Program-made: the position numbers and the translations under genes
The notes under the pieces: model-generated
Told to the model about the DNA's origin: nothing
Database searches by the model: none
What the model saw: only the letters and a program-made list of their open reading frames with translations
In this document: positions 1-10,505 of the stretch, piece by piece
How the letters are laid out: each line of letters opens with the position of its first letter
How positions within the stretch are numbered: position 1 is the first letter of the stretch
Origin: Spongilla lacustris
Taxonomy: Eukaryota > Porifera > Demospongiae > Spongillida > Spongillidae
Direction of reading: 5' to 3'
Assembly (NCBI GenBank): GCA_949361645.1
Contig: OX442419.1
Coordinates: 4,026,757-4,090,756 of the forward strand
DNA length: 64,000 nucleotides

Positions 1-62
1 AACTTACATGTAGAAATCTATCAGCCGGGAGGTCGCCGTGCTCTTGCTGGGTATACGTATCT

Positions 63-227
63 CACTGTGTAAAAAGGGCTGTTATACACTAGTGTATAAC
101 ATCATAACATCAATTAGTGGTGTATAACACTGCGTATTGAGACGTTATACACACGTATACATGCACAATAACGTCTGTATACACACTGTTATGCAGTAGT
201 GTATATAACAATACCTTTTACATAGTG
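63..227 (+). mobile_element. TTATAC-type MITE, copy 1
   Basis: A 165-bp element with terminal inverted repeats. The left end reads CACTGTGTAAAAAGG and the right end is the complement of CACTATGTAAAAGG. The interior is packed with GTTATAC/GTATAAC words. Copy 2 (21,702-21,852) aligns with it almost end to end in the opposite orientation. There is no coding capacity, so it must be non-autonomous. The flanks show no clear target duplication here. Confidence 0.8.
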
Positions 228-2050
228 GATCTTCCATTAGCCAATGTCCATTTGGAGCCTGATAGCTAACATCCATCATCTTCAAGCAGTTCTAACGATG
301 AACCTACAAGCGAGGAGTAGCTTGCATGCTGTCGTCCTTGTATACAACATGTATATGCTGAATACATGTGACATCAGAGGTGCAGCTTGTCAAAGATGGT
401 CCTCGATCCCCAAGGTCTGCATGTGGCACTTTCTTGTTTTACCCTTTTTGATTGTGGGGATTGAATGGCCAGAAAAGCTCGCCTTTATCAAAACGATTAT
501 CTTGGACCTTACGATTAAGACAAAGCCGGCCGAAAGCGATAACAATTTGTTAAGAACTTCAGTAGTGCATGCAATTCTTTTTGCCAGTAACTTGAAAGCC
601 TCCCTCTGGTCTTAAGTAAGAAGATATGATCTCGATGCCTCCAATAACTGCTTCAAAATCTCTTTTTACCAATGCCGGCATTACAGTAGTGTATATCACG
701 TGGGCTGTACTGAATTCAATGATTTAGAAGATGTTTCTGTTGGCGTGACTGCACTAACATGCAACTGGCTTTCATATACATGTAGTTGATGCAATATGCC
801 AATTCTTGTTCCTCCATGCAGGGTAGCTATAGGTCACTGAAATTCAGTAGACGAACATAAAATCTGGATAATTGCATGTATGCTACACATCACGCAGCTC
901 TGGCAGCTCAGACTTGATTGATGCTTGCTCTTGCAGAAGCCATGGATTAGCCGACGTTGACCATGGTGAACTCCAATCAGTCAAATCGTTGTAATGCACT
1001 GTCAAACGTTGCTGAGGAGTAATGAAAAGCTAGGGCCTGTGTCCACCGAAAAGCCAGCCCCGACCCCGTTTACAAATCAATACAAGCAGAAAACGATTCC
1101 GCTACTTGTCACTTTGCGGATTGGCTTATTCCACCGGGGGTTTCTCGACGCCTTGGAGTTCGACAGAAAAGGGTGATGTGCCCTGGTCGACCGCATTTCC
1201 AGCATCATAGAGGGCGCTTGCTCACTCCGTCTGCAGCTGGTTTATCATTCCGTATTCGTCTTGTGGTCGTATAACCGTCATTTCGCGTTTCTCCTGGCTA
1301 TCGATGCACTGCTTCGAATTCATCAAGTCTGTCATTGAGTCATTATGCCGCTATATACAGCTGAGGATCTGTTATATTGTAGTGCTTCCACCACGCTGCT
1401 GATAGTATAGTCTTGCAGTCAATGTTTTCTGACGCTTTTGTCTGACTTGGCCGGCCGTTTTGGATTTGTGCATGAGACATTCTTTTGCATTATCCTCTAA
1501 ATCCCTTGGATACGCTTGTCCGCCAACATTCTCAGACCTCATTTTTCCTGGTCTGAAATTGAGCTCGATAGCGCTCCTTCCTGCAAAGACTCCTGCAATG
1601 CTTTCTTGACTTTCTTCAAAACTGCTTCTCGGAGTATAAGGGCGGTTTGCATGGGCGCGACCAGTTAAGTGGACTTTGAACCAGCGCAACCTCATCCCAA
1701 TCATTTTCAAACTGAATTGCTGCTTCTTGCCTCTTGCATGTCTAATGGTCGACTACACCAATGAATTGATTAGGTCAGCGAACAACATGCAATGACAGCC
1801 AGTAAGTGTAGAATATTCTATAGACTAGGGGTCCATCACAATGATCACATATTCTCTTAACGAGGTTTAATAGACCAATAATAGAGTTGATTCACCCGGT
1901 TTACTTGAGCTTATGAGGCATCATAATAAACTGGAGACCTGGGACTGGCATAGATATCGATGATGGTACTAGGTTTAGCCTTTCATACATAAGTGACGTC
2001 GGAGTCGCTTATACACTGCCATGCACCCGATCGCGATATGATCCCCCTGT
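228..2050. other. No recognised gene
   Basis: Unique-looking DNA. The longest open frame (1,372-1,710, minus) has ordinary amino-acid composition, but I recognise no domain in it and see no promoter or splice context. Nothing else can be supported. Confidence 0.4.
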
Positions 2051-2053
2051 CAT

Positions 2054-2054
<1 letters not shown>

Positions 2055-2092
<38 letters not shown>
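2055..2092. repeat. (CA)n microsatellite
   Basis: An uninterrupted CA dinucleotide run. It is followed at once by CAGTGGCGGATACAGG, which resembles the terminus of a hAT-like miniature element; a matching inverted end occurs near 4,250. Confidence 0.95.
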
Positions 2093-2270
2093 AGTGGCGG
2101 ATACAGGGGGGGGCAAACCCGGCCTATGCCCCCCTAACTAATAAGGATACGCCTCCTGTCCATTGTATATGTCATCAGCGCCGCACTGTCTTAGCTCTTG
2201 CAGGCGCTAGACCTGTTGCACGTGCTAAGTATCACCCCTGACACGTGGCACTTTTTCTATTGTACTTTTG

Positions 2271-2528
2271 AGCGTTCAGTTCGTACATTCGTTCAGCGTT
2301 CAGTTCGTACATTCGTTCAGCGTTCAGTTCGTACATTCGTTCAGCGTTCAGTTCGTACATTCGTTCAGCGTTCAGTTCGTACATTCGTTCAGCGTTCAGT
2401 TCGTACATTCGTTCAGCGTTCAGTTCGTACATTCGTTCAGCGTTCAGTTCGTACATTCGTTCAGCGTTCAGTTCGTACATTCGTTCAGCGTTCAGTTCGT
2501 ACATTCGTTCAGCGTTCAGTTCGTACAT
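2271..2528. repeat. 24-bp minisatellite, about 10.7 copies
   Basis: The unit is AGCGTTCAGTTCGTACATTC plus GTTC, essentially without variation. Because 24 is divisible by three and the unit lacks stops in several frames, it stays open on both strands; the minus strand would encode an eight-residue repeat, MYELNAER. There is no promoter or flanking exon, so I treat it as non-coding. The near-perfect identity implies recent expansion. Confidence 0.95.
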
Positions 2529-2844
2529 AATTTGCGAATTTCAATTTCAATTGCCGTCAGGAAAGTGGTAGATCTGCGGATTCCGCCGTCATCCGGATCC
2601 CATGGCTAAGCGTCAGCTGACCATTGCTGAAGTGTTTGCGGCGTGCAAAAAGTGTACAATGTATGTGCCAATGAATCATTAATCATACGAGTGAGACTTA
2701 GTGAAGAAAGCAGAGCCCACTCTTGAGTGCCTAACCCTAAAAACACCAGTGGCTAGGGTTTTGGGGCGGAGATGATGGTGCTTACTGCGCTTTCCCAGAC
2801 ACCCTGGCAAGTTCGGAGGGGCACGCCCCCATTCCCCCCTATAT

Positions 2845-2940
2845 GCAGGGTTGCCGAAAGTCAGGCCGGGGTCCGGCCTGTGATCGGCCGGTCTGACAGC
2901 CCCGGCCTGTCAGGTCGGCCTGCCAGGTCGGTATTACTAA
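2845..2940. mobile_element. GGCCTG-rich small element fragment
   Basis: Contains several GGCCTGTCAGG-like words and an inverted copy of the CCTATATGC...GGGTTGCCGAA segment found near 4,200. It is a relative of the element at 4,112-4,266, with boundaries I cannot fix. Confidence 0.55.
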
Positions 2941-3089
2941 TAATTTGATCGCTTAGATTGTATGAATGGCCTTGAATGTTGTTCAGACTCATTTGTGCTG
3001 CGCACGAATCCACTTCAGGTACTCCACTTTTATCAGCTGTGCTTCCTCCAACCCCGATCTTTGCATACATAATCCAGACGAATTCGTAA

Positions 3090-3355
3090 TTACCGTAGAG
3101 TATTGGCCCCCCCCCCCCCCCCCCCCTCCAAAAAAAAAAAAAGTCCCGTGTTTAAACGAGCACATCGACGTAATCATGAACGCAGCTGCGTGAGCTGCGT
3201 GCCATACTTTAAACTCCTGCTGGAGTGCCAGTTCTTTCGTGAAATGTTTAAACGGGTACGAGGAAGTTTTATGATTACGTCGATATACGTTTGTTAAACA
3301 CGGGCCATTTTTTTTCTGTGGGGGTGGATGGGGAGGGGGATATATCGCGGTACTC
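3090..3355. mobile_element. Palindromic miniature element with C20 tract
   Basis: The left half (C-run, A-run, CCCGTGTTTAAACGAG, then CGACGTAATCATGAA) is mirrored on the right (ATGATTACGTCGATATACG, then GTTAAACACGGG, T-run, G-rich run). The pattern is a diverged inverted repeat of about 265 bp with short GC-homopolymer blocks near both ends. No reading frame of note. I did not find a target duplication. Confidence 0.65.
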
Positions 3356-4111
3356 TAAAGTATTCGTCAGGTTGGAATTCCCACTAAGTAGAAAACAAAA
3401 CGCTAACTCTACTTCCATTGTTTGGTCGCATTTCAAGGTGTACAGAGTCTATATATCTCTCATATGAAAGAACTCTAGCTGCTAAAAGCTAAAAAGCCCC
3501 CACTTGAACAGTATTTTACAATGAAGGTCCCCCATTATCTGTGTCATGCACCACTCATATTTTATGTCATCTGTTGATCACAACTCCATGCATGAGTTGC
3601 ACTTGCAACCTTGTACATGTAAGTACATGTACATTTTTGGTAATGACAACGTGAGTTTCTCATTCTCGTGCACAACTGACCATGCTAAAGAACTCCATTA
3701 TTCGCATGACTTCTCTAATGCATCATGTACATGTTAATCACTTGGAACAGGAATCTATAACCCACATCAATGAAGCTGTCCAGTACATCCCCCACCCCCA
3801 TCCCCACCCCCACCCCACTTTCACCTCCATAAAAATTGTTGGTAGTATATGTAATGTGGAACACTCGACACAGAAATATGCTTGGGCCTTTATATCTCTA
3901 TATGTGATCAGGCATGCAGTTTACATTTATGTACATGTATGTATTATTTGCACTTTCAATACTGCCAATGCCACACATGCAGAGTCAGTAATCCTTCCTA
4001 ACTGAGACAGAGCACCCTGAAATCAGTCAAAGCTGTGCATCTATATATGATCTCTGATAACACAATGCATGTAATTGCTGGCGCATGCATTGGTGTGACA
4101 ATCTACTCCCA
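3356..4111. other. No recognised gene
   Basis: AT-moderate sequence with many ACATGTA words and a short C/A-rich run near 3,790-3,815. No coding or structural feature can be supported. Confidence 0.4.
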
Positions 4112-4266
4112 CTTTGTGGGCGGATCCCGGCCTGTCAGGTGAGAGTCCGGCCTGCCAGGCCAAGCGGACAGTCCGGCCTGGCAGGCCGACCTGTCAGGCC
4201 GGGCTGGCCTTCGGCAACCCTGCCTATATGCCCCCCCTAACACAAAATCCTGTATCCGCCCCTGAG
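4112..4266. mobile_element. GGCCTG-rich miniature element
   Basis: Bounded by GGGCGGATCCCGG on the left and the inverted CCTGTATCCGCCCCTG on the right. Internally it carries repeated GGCCTGNCAGG words. It shares an inverted segment with 2,845-2,940. The terminal sequence resembles widespread hAT-type miniature elements, but that class assignment is inference. Confidence 0.6.
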
Positions 4267-5063
4267 TGCTTATCATTGGTCCCTGCAGGGCTGGTATCTA
4301 TCGCCCATCTGTGGCAGCTTGCCTGCCTGTCAGCAGTGGGCAACCATATACTACACACATATCCCAGGGAGCATTCTAGGGAAAGCATTAGAAGGTTCTG
4401 GTAAGGTAGCATATGTAAACATATGTATGTGTGAATGCTTCCTACAGGTCTGCACCTTAGCATCAATGCAGACAAGCCTTACTCCTTTGACCCCTCAAAA
4501 TGGGTCTTAAACTGCAAAAACTCCCCAACTGGTTGAGAGCAGTCTGGTCCCAGGCTCATCCAGTCATCAGCCACTACAGTACACAAGTCCCCTTGACCCA
4601 CCTCTCATATTTTAATTCAGGATTTTCCACAGGCAGGTGGCACCCTCTTGGCTTCTACCACAATTGCCATCTAAAAGGCCAGCCTCGTGGTTTGGTATGC
4701 AGGTCAACCCAATGGTAGCCAGAGCTTATCATGGGTCCCTGTTAGCTAGGTAGCATCTGCCCAGCTGTGGTAGCATCAGTGCCCTCAGTGTGCAAACAAT
4801 GTTGGCAACCCATTTACTATACAGACACACTCCAGTGAGAATTCCAGGGAAAGACTTAAGTGTATGTGTGTGTATGCATGTGTGTTTGCATGTGTGTGTA
4901 TGTGTGTGTATGTGTGTGTGCATGTGTGTGTGCATGTGTGTGTGCATGTGTGTGTGCATGTGTGTGTATGCATGTGTGTGCATGTGTGTGTGCATGTATG
5001 TGTGTGTATATGTGCGTGTGTGTATGTGTGTGTATATGTGTGTGTATATGTGTGTGTATATGT

Positions 5064-5141
<78 letters not shown>

Positions 5142-5262
5142 ACACTGTTTTTTCATAGGAACCTTGAAGAATAAGAGTTGCAATGGTAAACAATCCAGGA
5201 GGAGGACCTTATGAACTTAGCTGTCAGGTTACTCCTGATTTAAAGAGGAATGTTATACTTGT
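4256..5262. repeat. Duplicated block, copy A
   Basis: A unit beginning near GCTTATCAT..GGTCCCTG and ending near AGGAACCTTGAA..AATAAGAGTTGCAATGG recurs at 6,146-6,785 in the same orientation. Within copy A the first part (GCTTATCAT...CCATCTGTGGCAGC) occurs twice, at about 4,268 and 4,725. The TG microsatellite at 4,860-5,143 lies inside this copy and is reduced to a short TG stretch in copy B. Confidence 0.8.
4860..5143. repeat. (TG)n compound microsatellite
   Basis: About 284 bp of TG dinucleotides, interrupted by CATG and TATG in the first half and pure in the second half (about 5,058-5,136). Open frames here on both strands (CVCV or HTHT polypeptides) are products of the repeat, not genes. 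Confidence 0.97.
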
Positions 5263-6145
5263 TTTTGGAAAAAATCAGTGAAGGCCAGTCATGCACTGAA
5301 ATGTTATACATAACGAATCCCATCAAATCACTCACCAGTAATATAAAATTTTGATGCTGTGGCACCCGAGGTCTGACAAGCTTCGTAAATCAATGAATTA
5401 GTGAGGGTGTGTATAACCTTGATGACAAATGCTGCAGACCAAAACAGCTACCATTTTGGCTGGTATCAAAATGTCAGTGGGGTGCACCCTGTCTGCGCCT
5501 GGACCACCATCGATCTGGTAACTGAGTAACCGGGCCATGCCCAACCTTGCTCCTAAAGAGGTAACGTATCGTGTGCTGGGTACTAGAATATTTGTTTGCA
5601 TGTTTTATTTTTATGGCAGCAAAAGATCTAAATCAATGTACTTTAATTATAAAGTAATGCTCTTCTACATGTATATACCAGTAATGGCTGAAGTGTGGGC
5701 GTGGCTTGGATGTGGCAGCTGCAGCTATCGTTTCTATTGTGGTTATTGTATATATAATTATATAATAATATTATAATTATAATTATAATTATGTATATTT
5801 GCATTTTATAATACCTCTATGCGGTGCTAACATTCACTGGTGCGCATGTTGAAAGGCTATATTCCACATGCGGCCTTTCTGTTTGATCAGGTAGAGTGGC
5901 CAGTTGAACTCCCACAGCAGGAACAGGGGCAGCAACAGCAGCTGGCAGGGTCGGATTACCCCCAGCAATGATTCAAAACCATGGTCGAGGGCACAGTTCA
6001 GCCTTCACAGCATACAGTGTACACCCGGGACCATCAATCATCTAACCTTACTTACACACTTCGATGGCACTTCTACCCCAATATAGCCACCCGACCATGG
6101 CCAGATTAAGCCTCACGGTTTGCATGGACTGCAGGCCAAACCAAT
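5263..6145. other. No confident gene; one short coding-like patch
   Basis: Between about 5,890 and 6,095 the plus strand reads as Gln-rich coding-like sequence (ELPQQEQGQQQQLAGSDYPQQ style) interrupted by a stop near 5,970. It may be a decayed exon. The rest is AT-rich, including an ATTATAATTATAATT stretch near 5,765. I recognise nothing. Confidence 0.35.
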
Positions 6146-6785
6146 GTTATAGCCAGTGCTTATCATTGGTCCCTGCTGGCCTGGTAGCTATTACCCATCT
6201 GTGGCAGCTTGCTTGTGTAGGCAACCCATTTACTGCACATGTACATATATATTCCAGGGAGCATTCCATGCAGCTAGGGAAAGCATTAAACTAAGGTTCT
6301 GTTTGGGTTAATGTCTGTGGGAATGCTGCCTACAGGTCTACCCCTACACTAGCATCAATGCAGACTAGCCTTAATCCTCTGACCCCTCAAAAGGGATCTT
6401 AAACCACAAATCTTCCCCAACTGGCTAAGTGATTTGGTCCCAAGCTCACCCACTAAGGCACACAAGTCACCTGATACACACCTGTTATGTACGACATTTG
6501 AGTATTCCACCTTTTAATTCATGATTTCCACAGGTACATGTAGGTGGCACCCTCTGGGCATCAACCCCAACAGCCACCTAACCATTTCAGGACAACCCAA
6601 TGGTAGCCAGCACTTTTCATTGCAATCAATGTTGGCAACCCATTCGAGGGATAATTCCAGGGTAAGCATTAATATGTGTATGTGTATATGTTATTCACAC
6701 TGTTTCTCTTTTATGTTCATAGGAACCTTGAATAATAAGAGTTGCAATGGTAACAATACAGTAAGGCTGCGCCCTATTTAAAGAG
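6146..6785. repeat. Duplicated block, copy B
   Basis: Direct duplicate of 4,256-5,262 with numerous substitutions and a much shorter TG stretch, so the duplication is not recent. No open frame is shared between the copies, which argues against coding function. Confidence 0.8.
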
Positions 6786-7640
6786 GATCAAGAATATTTC
6801 TGAGTGGATGGCTTCACATAGTCCATGTAGCTCTGCATTGCCAGAACTGGGACTGTGGGTCTGTCCCATACGTATCCTGCAGCCCATGCAAGCCAGCTAG
6901 CTCATTGTTCCCTCATGCACGACACGGGTTCAACCCTGACTGCAAGGGACATTGCTGTATTTAAGGACAGCCTCATGGTGTCCATATAAGGAAGTCCAAG
7001 ACAAGACTGATAAGCAGAAGTGCAATATAACGGCTGCCTTGAGTGTAAGGCGGTCATGGGTGGTCCTGTGATCTTTCCCTAGTTGGCTTAGCATCTGTCC
7101 TAGCATCCTATTGGTAATTAGCTGACGTTTTGGTTTGAAATGGGCCATAGCATTTTTAGTGCCTTGGATGAGGCTTGCTTGATCATGGGGTTATTGCTGG
7201 CTGCATGGACTGCTGTGCCCATGGATGTGGTGCAGGTGCAATACATGTATGCCTGCAACGTGGCTCGGGTGTCATGCTAAGGTGCACGGGTGATGAACAA
7301 GGAGGGAGTGTGCTTTGAGCCTATATAGGAGCTGTTGTTGGTGAAAGGTGCTGCAAAAGGCATACCAAGTTACGGGGCATGCAGGTATCTTCTGATCGCT
7401 TTTTGGTAGGTCTTGGAAGTGTTGTTGGCCAGCGCTCTGCTGAGAAGCTGATCCATAATATGTGGTCTTTGAGGAGCAAGAACAGAGAATTCAATAGTAA
7501 CAGCTGGTTGTGCGCGATAGTACATCCACATTGATGCCTGTCTTTAGGGAGATTCCCACACACATTCACATTGAACAATGTTTACGTACGTACGCTACCT
7601 AAACAGAAAATAATAACTTTGATGTTAATTGCGCATGTTC
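6786..7640. other. No recognised gene
   Basis: Unique sequence upstream of the secreted-protein gene. Short minus-strand frames are present, but none shows a recognisable domain. Confidence 0.4.
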
Positions 7641-7645
7641 CCGGC

Positions 7646-7655
7646 TATATATAGG
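7646..7655 (+). promoter_or_regulatory. TATA box of the secreted-protein gene
   Basis: CTATATATAG lies about 40 bp upstream of the ATG at 7,692. A start site about 25-30 bp downstream would give a short leader and would make the 7,692 ATG the first usable one. Confidence 0.6.
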
Positions 7656-7691
7656 CGATGCATGCGGAGACCGCGGCGCAACATCTCTTGC

Positions 7692-8570
7692 ATGGAAATG
7701 AAGAACAGTTCGCTTTACCGGATTTTCGCCTTGTCCTTGATCTTTGTGACCGCGAACAAGCTTTATGCAAAGGCAGATGAGATATGCGAAATTGGTCAGT
7801 ATATATTCATTATTCAGTTACTGAAATATATAAGACACAGCGCTGATATAATTATGCATTGTAAGTATGAGTTGACATGCAACTTTGCAACCTTAGATGG
7901 AATTCATTATGCATGTATATAATTTGTACGGCTGGATGGTCTTCACTGATTTCTCCACGCAGCTTACAGTCGATGCAAAGCTGAAAACAAGGCACTTCTG
8001 CCTGCTAATCCAGTATTGGTTAGTGGCAATCAAATAGCTTCAATCTCTGGAACTACTGGAAACTACAGGCTTTCCTTTGAAATAGTATTGGCTGGTACCG
8101 TTGGGGGGTGGGGCAGCATTGTGCATTTTACTAATGACGGTAACTGCTGCAATTTTGGAAATCGTTCTCCTGGTATTTGGTTTTGGCCGGGTACTACTCA
8201 ACTGTTTGTCAGAATAGGCGATTCTACTGATGGAAACTGGGGTATTGAAACAACATGTGCACTACTTCTCAATACCCGTACCAATGTTACGCTCGAGTGC
8301 AAAGGAGCGGATGTGAAGCTGACTGTGGGAACGACAATAGATACTGCTAAGCAACCAACCCGTCGTTTCTCAGGTGGTGTTCTCAATGTCTATGCTGGTG
8401 ATCCTTGGCACACGGCTGCAAACGCTGCAGTATATAATCTAGACTACCAGATCTTGCCTGCAGACGGACTTAATGCCGGTAAGTGGCGGTAATGGCCATA
8501 ATGTGGGTGATAACACAATAATTAAGTAATTCCTGCTATAAACATTCCCTTAATTCCCGCTATAGGATGA
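7692..8570 (+). CDS. Secreted protein of about 207 aa with a jelly-roll (LamG/ConA-like) type domain
   Basis: A spliced gene, reconstructed from the sequence. Exon 1 is 7,692-7,794 and encodes a signal peptide: MEMKNSS, a hydrophobic core (IFALSLIFV), and a likely cleavage after residue 26 (KLYA). A phase-1 donor GTCAGT at 7,795 joins an acceptor CGCAG at 7,958-7,962. Exon 2 (7,963-8,478) adds 171 whole codons. A phase-1 donor GTAAGT follows at 8,479. The likely last exon begins at 8,566 after CTATAG and meets a stop at once; reading through the intron would also stop within four codons, so the protein ends at about residue 207 either way. The mature part is rich in alternating hydrophobic, Gly and Asn residues (SFEIVLAG, GSIVHFTND, GIWFWPG, LFVRIGD, NVTLECKGADVKLTV), which is typical of beta-sandwich ligand-binding domains. 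The jelly-roll call is inference from this pattern; the ligand is unknown. The gene lies alone between repeats. Confidence 0.75.
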
Positions 8571-8969
8571 CGAGGTGGATCTACAGGAGAACATGGGCAA
8601 ATGAACAACAGCACCTGTATTTTTTTTTTTCTTCATACCTACACATGTAATACTGATGATGCACTGACGCTCACGCATGCAGCATATTGAATACAATTTA
8701 ATCAATGGTGATTTACATGTAGGTCGATCCGGCCAGTCACGCGAAAATTGGTCAGGGTATAGCCTAAATTTGTCCAGGCGGACCATTATTAGTCGCCAAA
8801 ATTGATCCGATCAGGACTACTTTTGGTTGCCAAAATTGGTCTGGGTCGCAAAAGTGGTCCGGGTATATATCAAATTGCAGGAAACCGTTCCTTGCTTTCT
8901 GACGTTTGTGTAGGACCCATTTATATTTATAATTATAATGTAATTATATAGCCGTGCAAGCATAATTAT
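8571..8969. other. Degenerate short tandem repeats
   Basis: From about 8,715 to 8,870, variants of CCAAAATTGGTCTGGGTCGC recur roughly every 20-40 bp. A T10 run lies near 8,620. No gene can be supported. Confidence 0.45.
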
Positions 8970-9262
8970 GGGACAGTGTCCAGCAAAATCGGGCTTGAGG
9001 GGTTATAATTTTATCACTATAAAAATTGCATGTTGTACTAAACAACACATCTTCGCGACGGTACTACGTTTTCCCAGAGATAGTATCTCTATACTATCTC
9101 TGGTTTTCCTTTCAAATATCGTACACTTGTTCCCACACCATTTCTCTGTGTGAAAATCGATTTTTGTGATCTACACATTTTCCGTGCCGTGGATACAACA
9201 ATCGTTAACCCCGCGGGTTAGAATTCCTCATTTCTCCACGTACGAGTGTTGAAAACGCGTCA
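8970..9262 (+). mobile_element. Foldback element, single left arm
   Basis: Begins GGGACAGTGTCCAGC and matches the left arm of the complete foldback element (20,864 onward) up to GAAAACGCGTCA, where homology stops abruptly. The central and right arms are missing. The arm carries an extra 30-bp hairpin at 9,074-9,103. It lies 9 bp upstream of the RT-bearing insertion, so this locus has collected several insertions. Confidence 0.85.
9074..9103. repeat. 30-bp perfect hairpin insertion
   Basis: Two 13-bp arms, CCAGAGATAGTAT and its exact complement, flank a CTCT loop. The sister element at 20,864 lacks these bases, and TTTTCC-like sequence sits on both sides, so this is an insertion relative to that copy. 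Confidence 0.85.
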
Positions 9263-9271
9263 TGTAACGAT

Positions 9272-10505
9272 TGTAACGGCATCACGTGCGATAACAAGGT
9301 GATTGAGCCGTCGAATGGGCCATGGGCGTCGCCAATAGTGTTGGTAAAGAAAAAGGACGGTTCAACCAGATTTTGCGTTGATTTTCGCCAGTTAAATTCC
9401 GTCACCAGAAAAGACGCTCATCCTATTCCAAGGATTGATGAAACACTGGATGCATTGCACGGGGCAAGCTGGTTTTCAACCCTTGACCTCGCCAGCGGTT
9501 ACTGGCAAGTGGGAGTGGCACCAGAGGATCGAGAGAAAACATCATTCACTACCCCATATGGTTTGTATCAGTTTTGTGTGATGCCGTTTGGCCTGTGTAA
9601 TGCCCCCAGTACTTTCCAGAGGCTGATGGAGTTAGTTCTTGCAGGCCTTCATTGGTCTTCTTGCCTCGTATATCTGGACGACATCATAATTTACAGTCGC
9701 ACAGTCAAAGAGCACCTCACAAGGCTGGCAGAGGTACTCGAGAGGTTACAAGGAGCTGGGATGAAGCTGAAGCCAAGGAAATGCCGATTGCTCCGACGGA
9801 AGGTCAATTACCTCGGCTACGTAGTCTCCAGTGACGGAGTGCAAACGGACCCCCTAAAAGTTGACTGCATCCTCAGCTGGCCCACCCCGGCTACTCAGAA
9901 GGAGCTGAGGCAGTTTCTTGGTCTTGCCTCTTATTATCGGCGATTTGTGAAAGGTTTTGCTGGCATCGCCGCCCCTCTCAATCACCTGCTGGAGAAGGGT
10001 AAGTCATGGGAATGGACGAAGGAGTGTGAACTTGCGTTTAGTTTGTTGAAGAAAACGTTGACAACTTCTCCTATTTTGGCGTACCCGGATTTTGAATGTG
10101 AATTCACAGTTGATTGCGATGCTAGTGGGGATGGGCTGGGTGCGGTGTTGTCACAATGCATTGGGAATGCTGAAAATGTGATTTCATTTGCAAGCAGGTC
10201 TTTAACGAAAGCTGAACGGAAATATTGCGCGACCCGGAAAGAAATGCTAGCGTTGGTGTGGGCGGTTGGTCAATTCCGTCCGTATCTTTTGGGAAAACCA
10301 TTTACAGTACGGTCTGATCACAGTGCCCTTCAATGGCTCTACTCGTTCAAGGAACCTGAAGGACATGTAGCCAGGTGGCTGGAGTCGCTAGCGGAATACG
10401 AATTTAAAGTTCAACATCGCCCTGGGAAGAAGCATACCAATGCTGATGCATTGTCTCGCATGCCCTACCTGGATGTGAATGCCAACAGCACGTGATGCCG
10501 TTACA
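9272..10505 (+). mobile_element. 1,234-bp insertion with 17-bp inverted ends and CGAT target duplication
   Basis: The left end is TGTAACGGCATCACGTG (9,272-9,288) and the right end is its exact reverse complement (10,489-10,505). CGAT is present immediately outside both ends (9,268-9,271 and 10,506-10,509). A 4-bp duplication and TGT...ACA ends fit integration by a Ty3/Gypsy integrase. There are no LTRs, gag, protease or integrase: nearly the whole interior is one RT-RNase H frame. It could be an aberrant cDNA made of two LTR ends joined around part of pol, or a distinct mobile unit that has acquired an RT. Confidence 0.85.
9299..10495 (+). CDS. Ty3/Gypsy reverse transcriptase-RNase H, partial pol
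   Basis: One uninterrupted frame of 398 codons from the GTG at 9,299, with no in-frame ATG near the start; it is open leftward through the inverted end. RT motifs are in order: KKKDGSTRFCVDFR (about 17-30), STLDLASGY with the first catalytic Asp at 63, MPFGLCNAPSTFQ (about 95-107), and YLDD at 125-128. The connection (SWPTP, LRQFLGLASYYRRF) follows. RNase H has DCDAS (Asp 274), Glu 315, Asp 340 and NADALS (Asp 383). All catalytic residues are present and no stop interrupts, so decay is slight. Gag, protease and integrase are missing, and the stop codon lies inside the right inverted end. Normal pol is over 1,000 residues. Function in isolation is unknown. Confidence 0.9.
   Translation: MIEPSNGPWASPIVLVKKKDGSTRFCVDFRQLNSVTRKDAHPIPRIDETLDALHGASWFSTLDLASGYWQVGVAPEDREKTSFTTPYGLYQFCVMPFGLCNAPSTFQRLMELVLAGLHWSSCLVYLDDIIIYSRTVKEHLTRLAEVLERLQGAGMKLKPRKCRLLRRKVNYLGYVVSSDGVQTDPLKVDCILSWPTPATQKELRQFLGLASYYRRFVKGFAGIAAPLNHLLEKGKSWEWTKECELAFSLLKKTLTTSPILAYPDFECEFTVDCDASGDGLGAVLSQCIGNAENVISFASRSLTKAERKYCATRKEMLALVWAVGQFRPYLLGKPFTVRSDHSALQWLYSFKEPEGHVARWLESLAEYEFKVQHRPGKKHTNADALSRMPYLDVNANST

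Noticed and set aside
1372..1710. 112-codon minus-strand gene
   Set aside because: No recognised domain, promoter or splice context. It could be chance, so I list it only as part of an unassigned stretch.
2271..2528. CRISPR-like array
   Set aside because: The units are directly abutting without spacers, and the context is eukaryotic. The same objection applies to the other tandem arrays.
4729..5214. Long open frames encoding HTHT or CVCV polypeptides
   Set aside because: They are translations of the TG microsatellite on both strands and in several frames, with no other coding evidence.
6900..6960. tRNA-derived SINE suggested by a box B-like GGTTCAACCC
   Set aside because: No convincing box A at the proper spacing, no tail and no second copy. 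A similar GGGTTCAAACCC near 63,695 lies inside foldback-related sequence.
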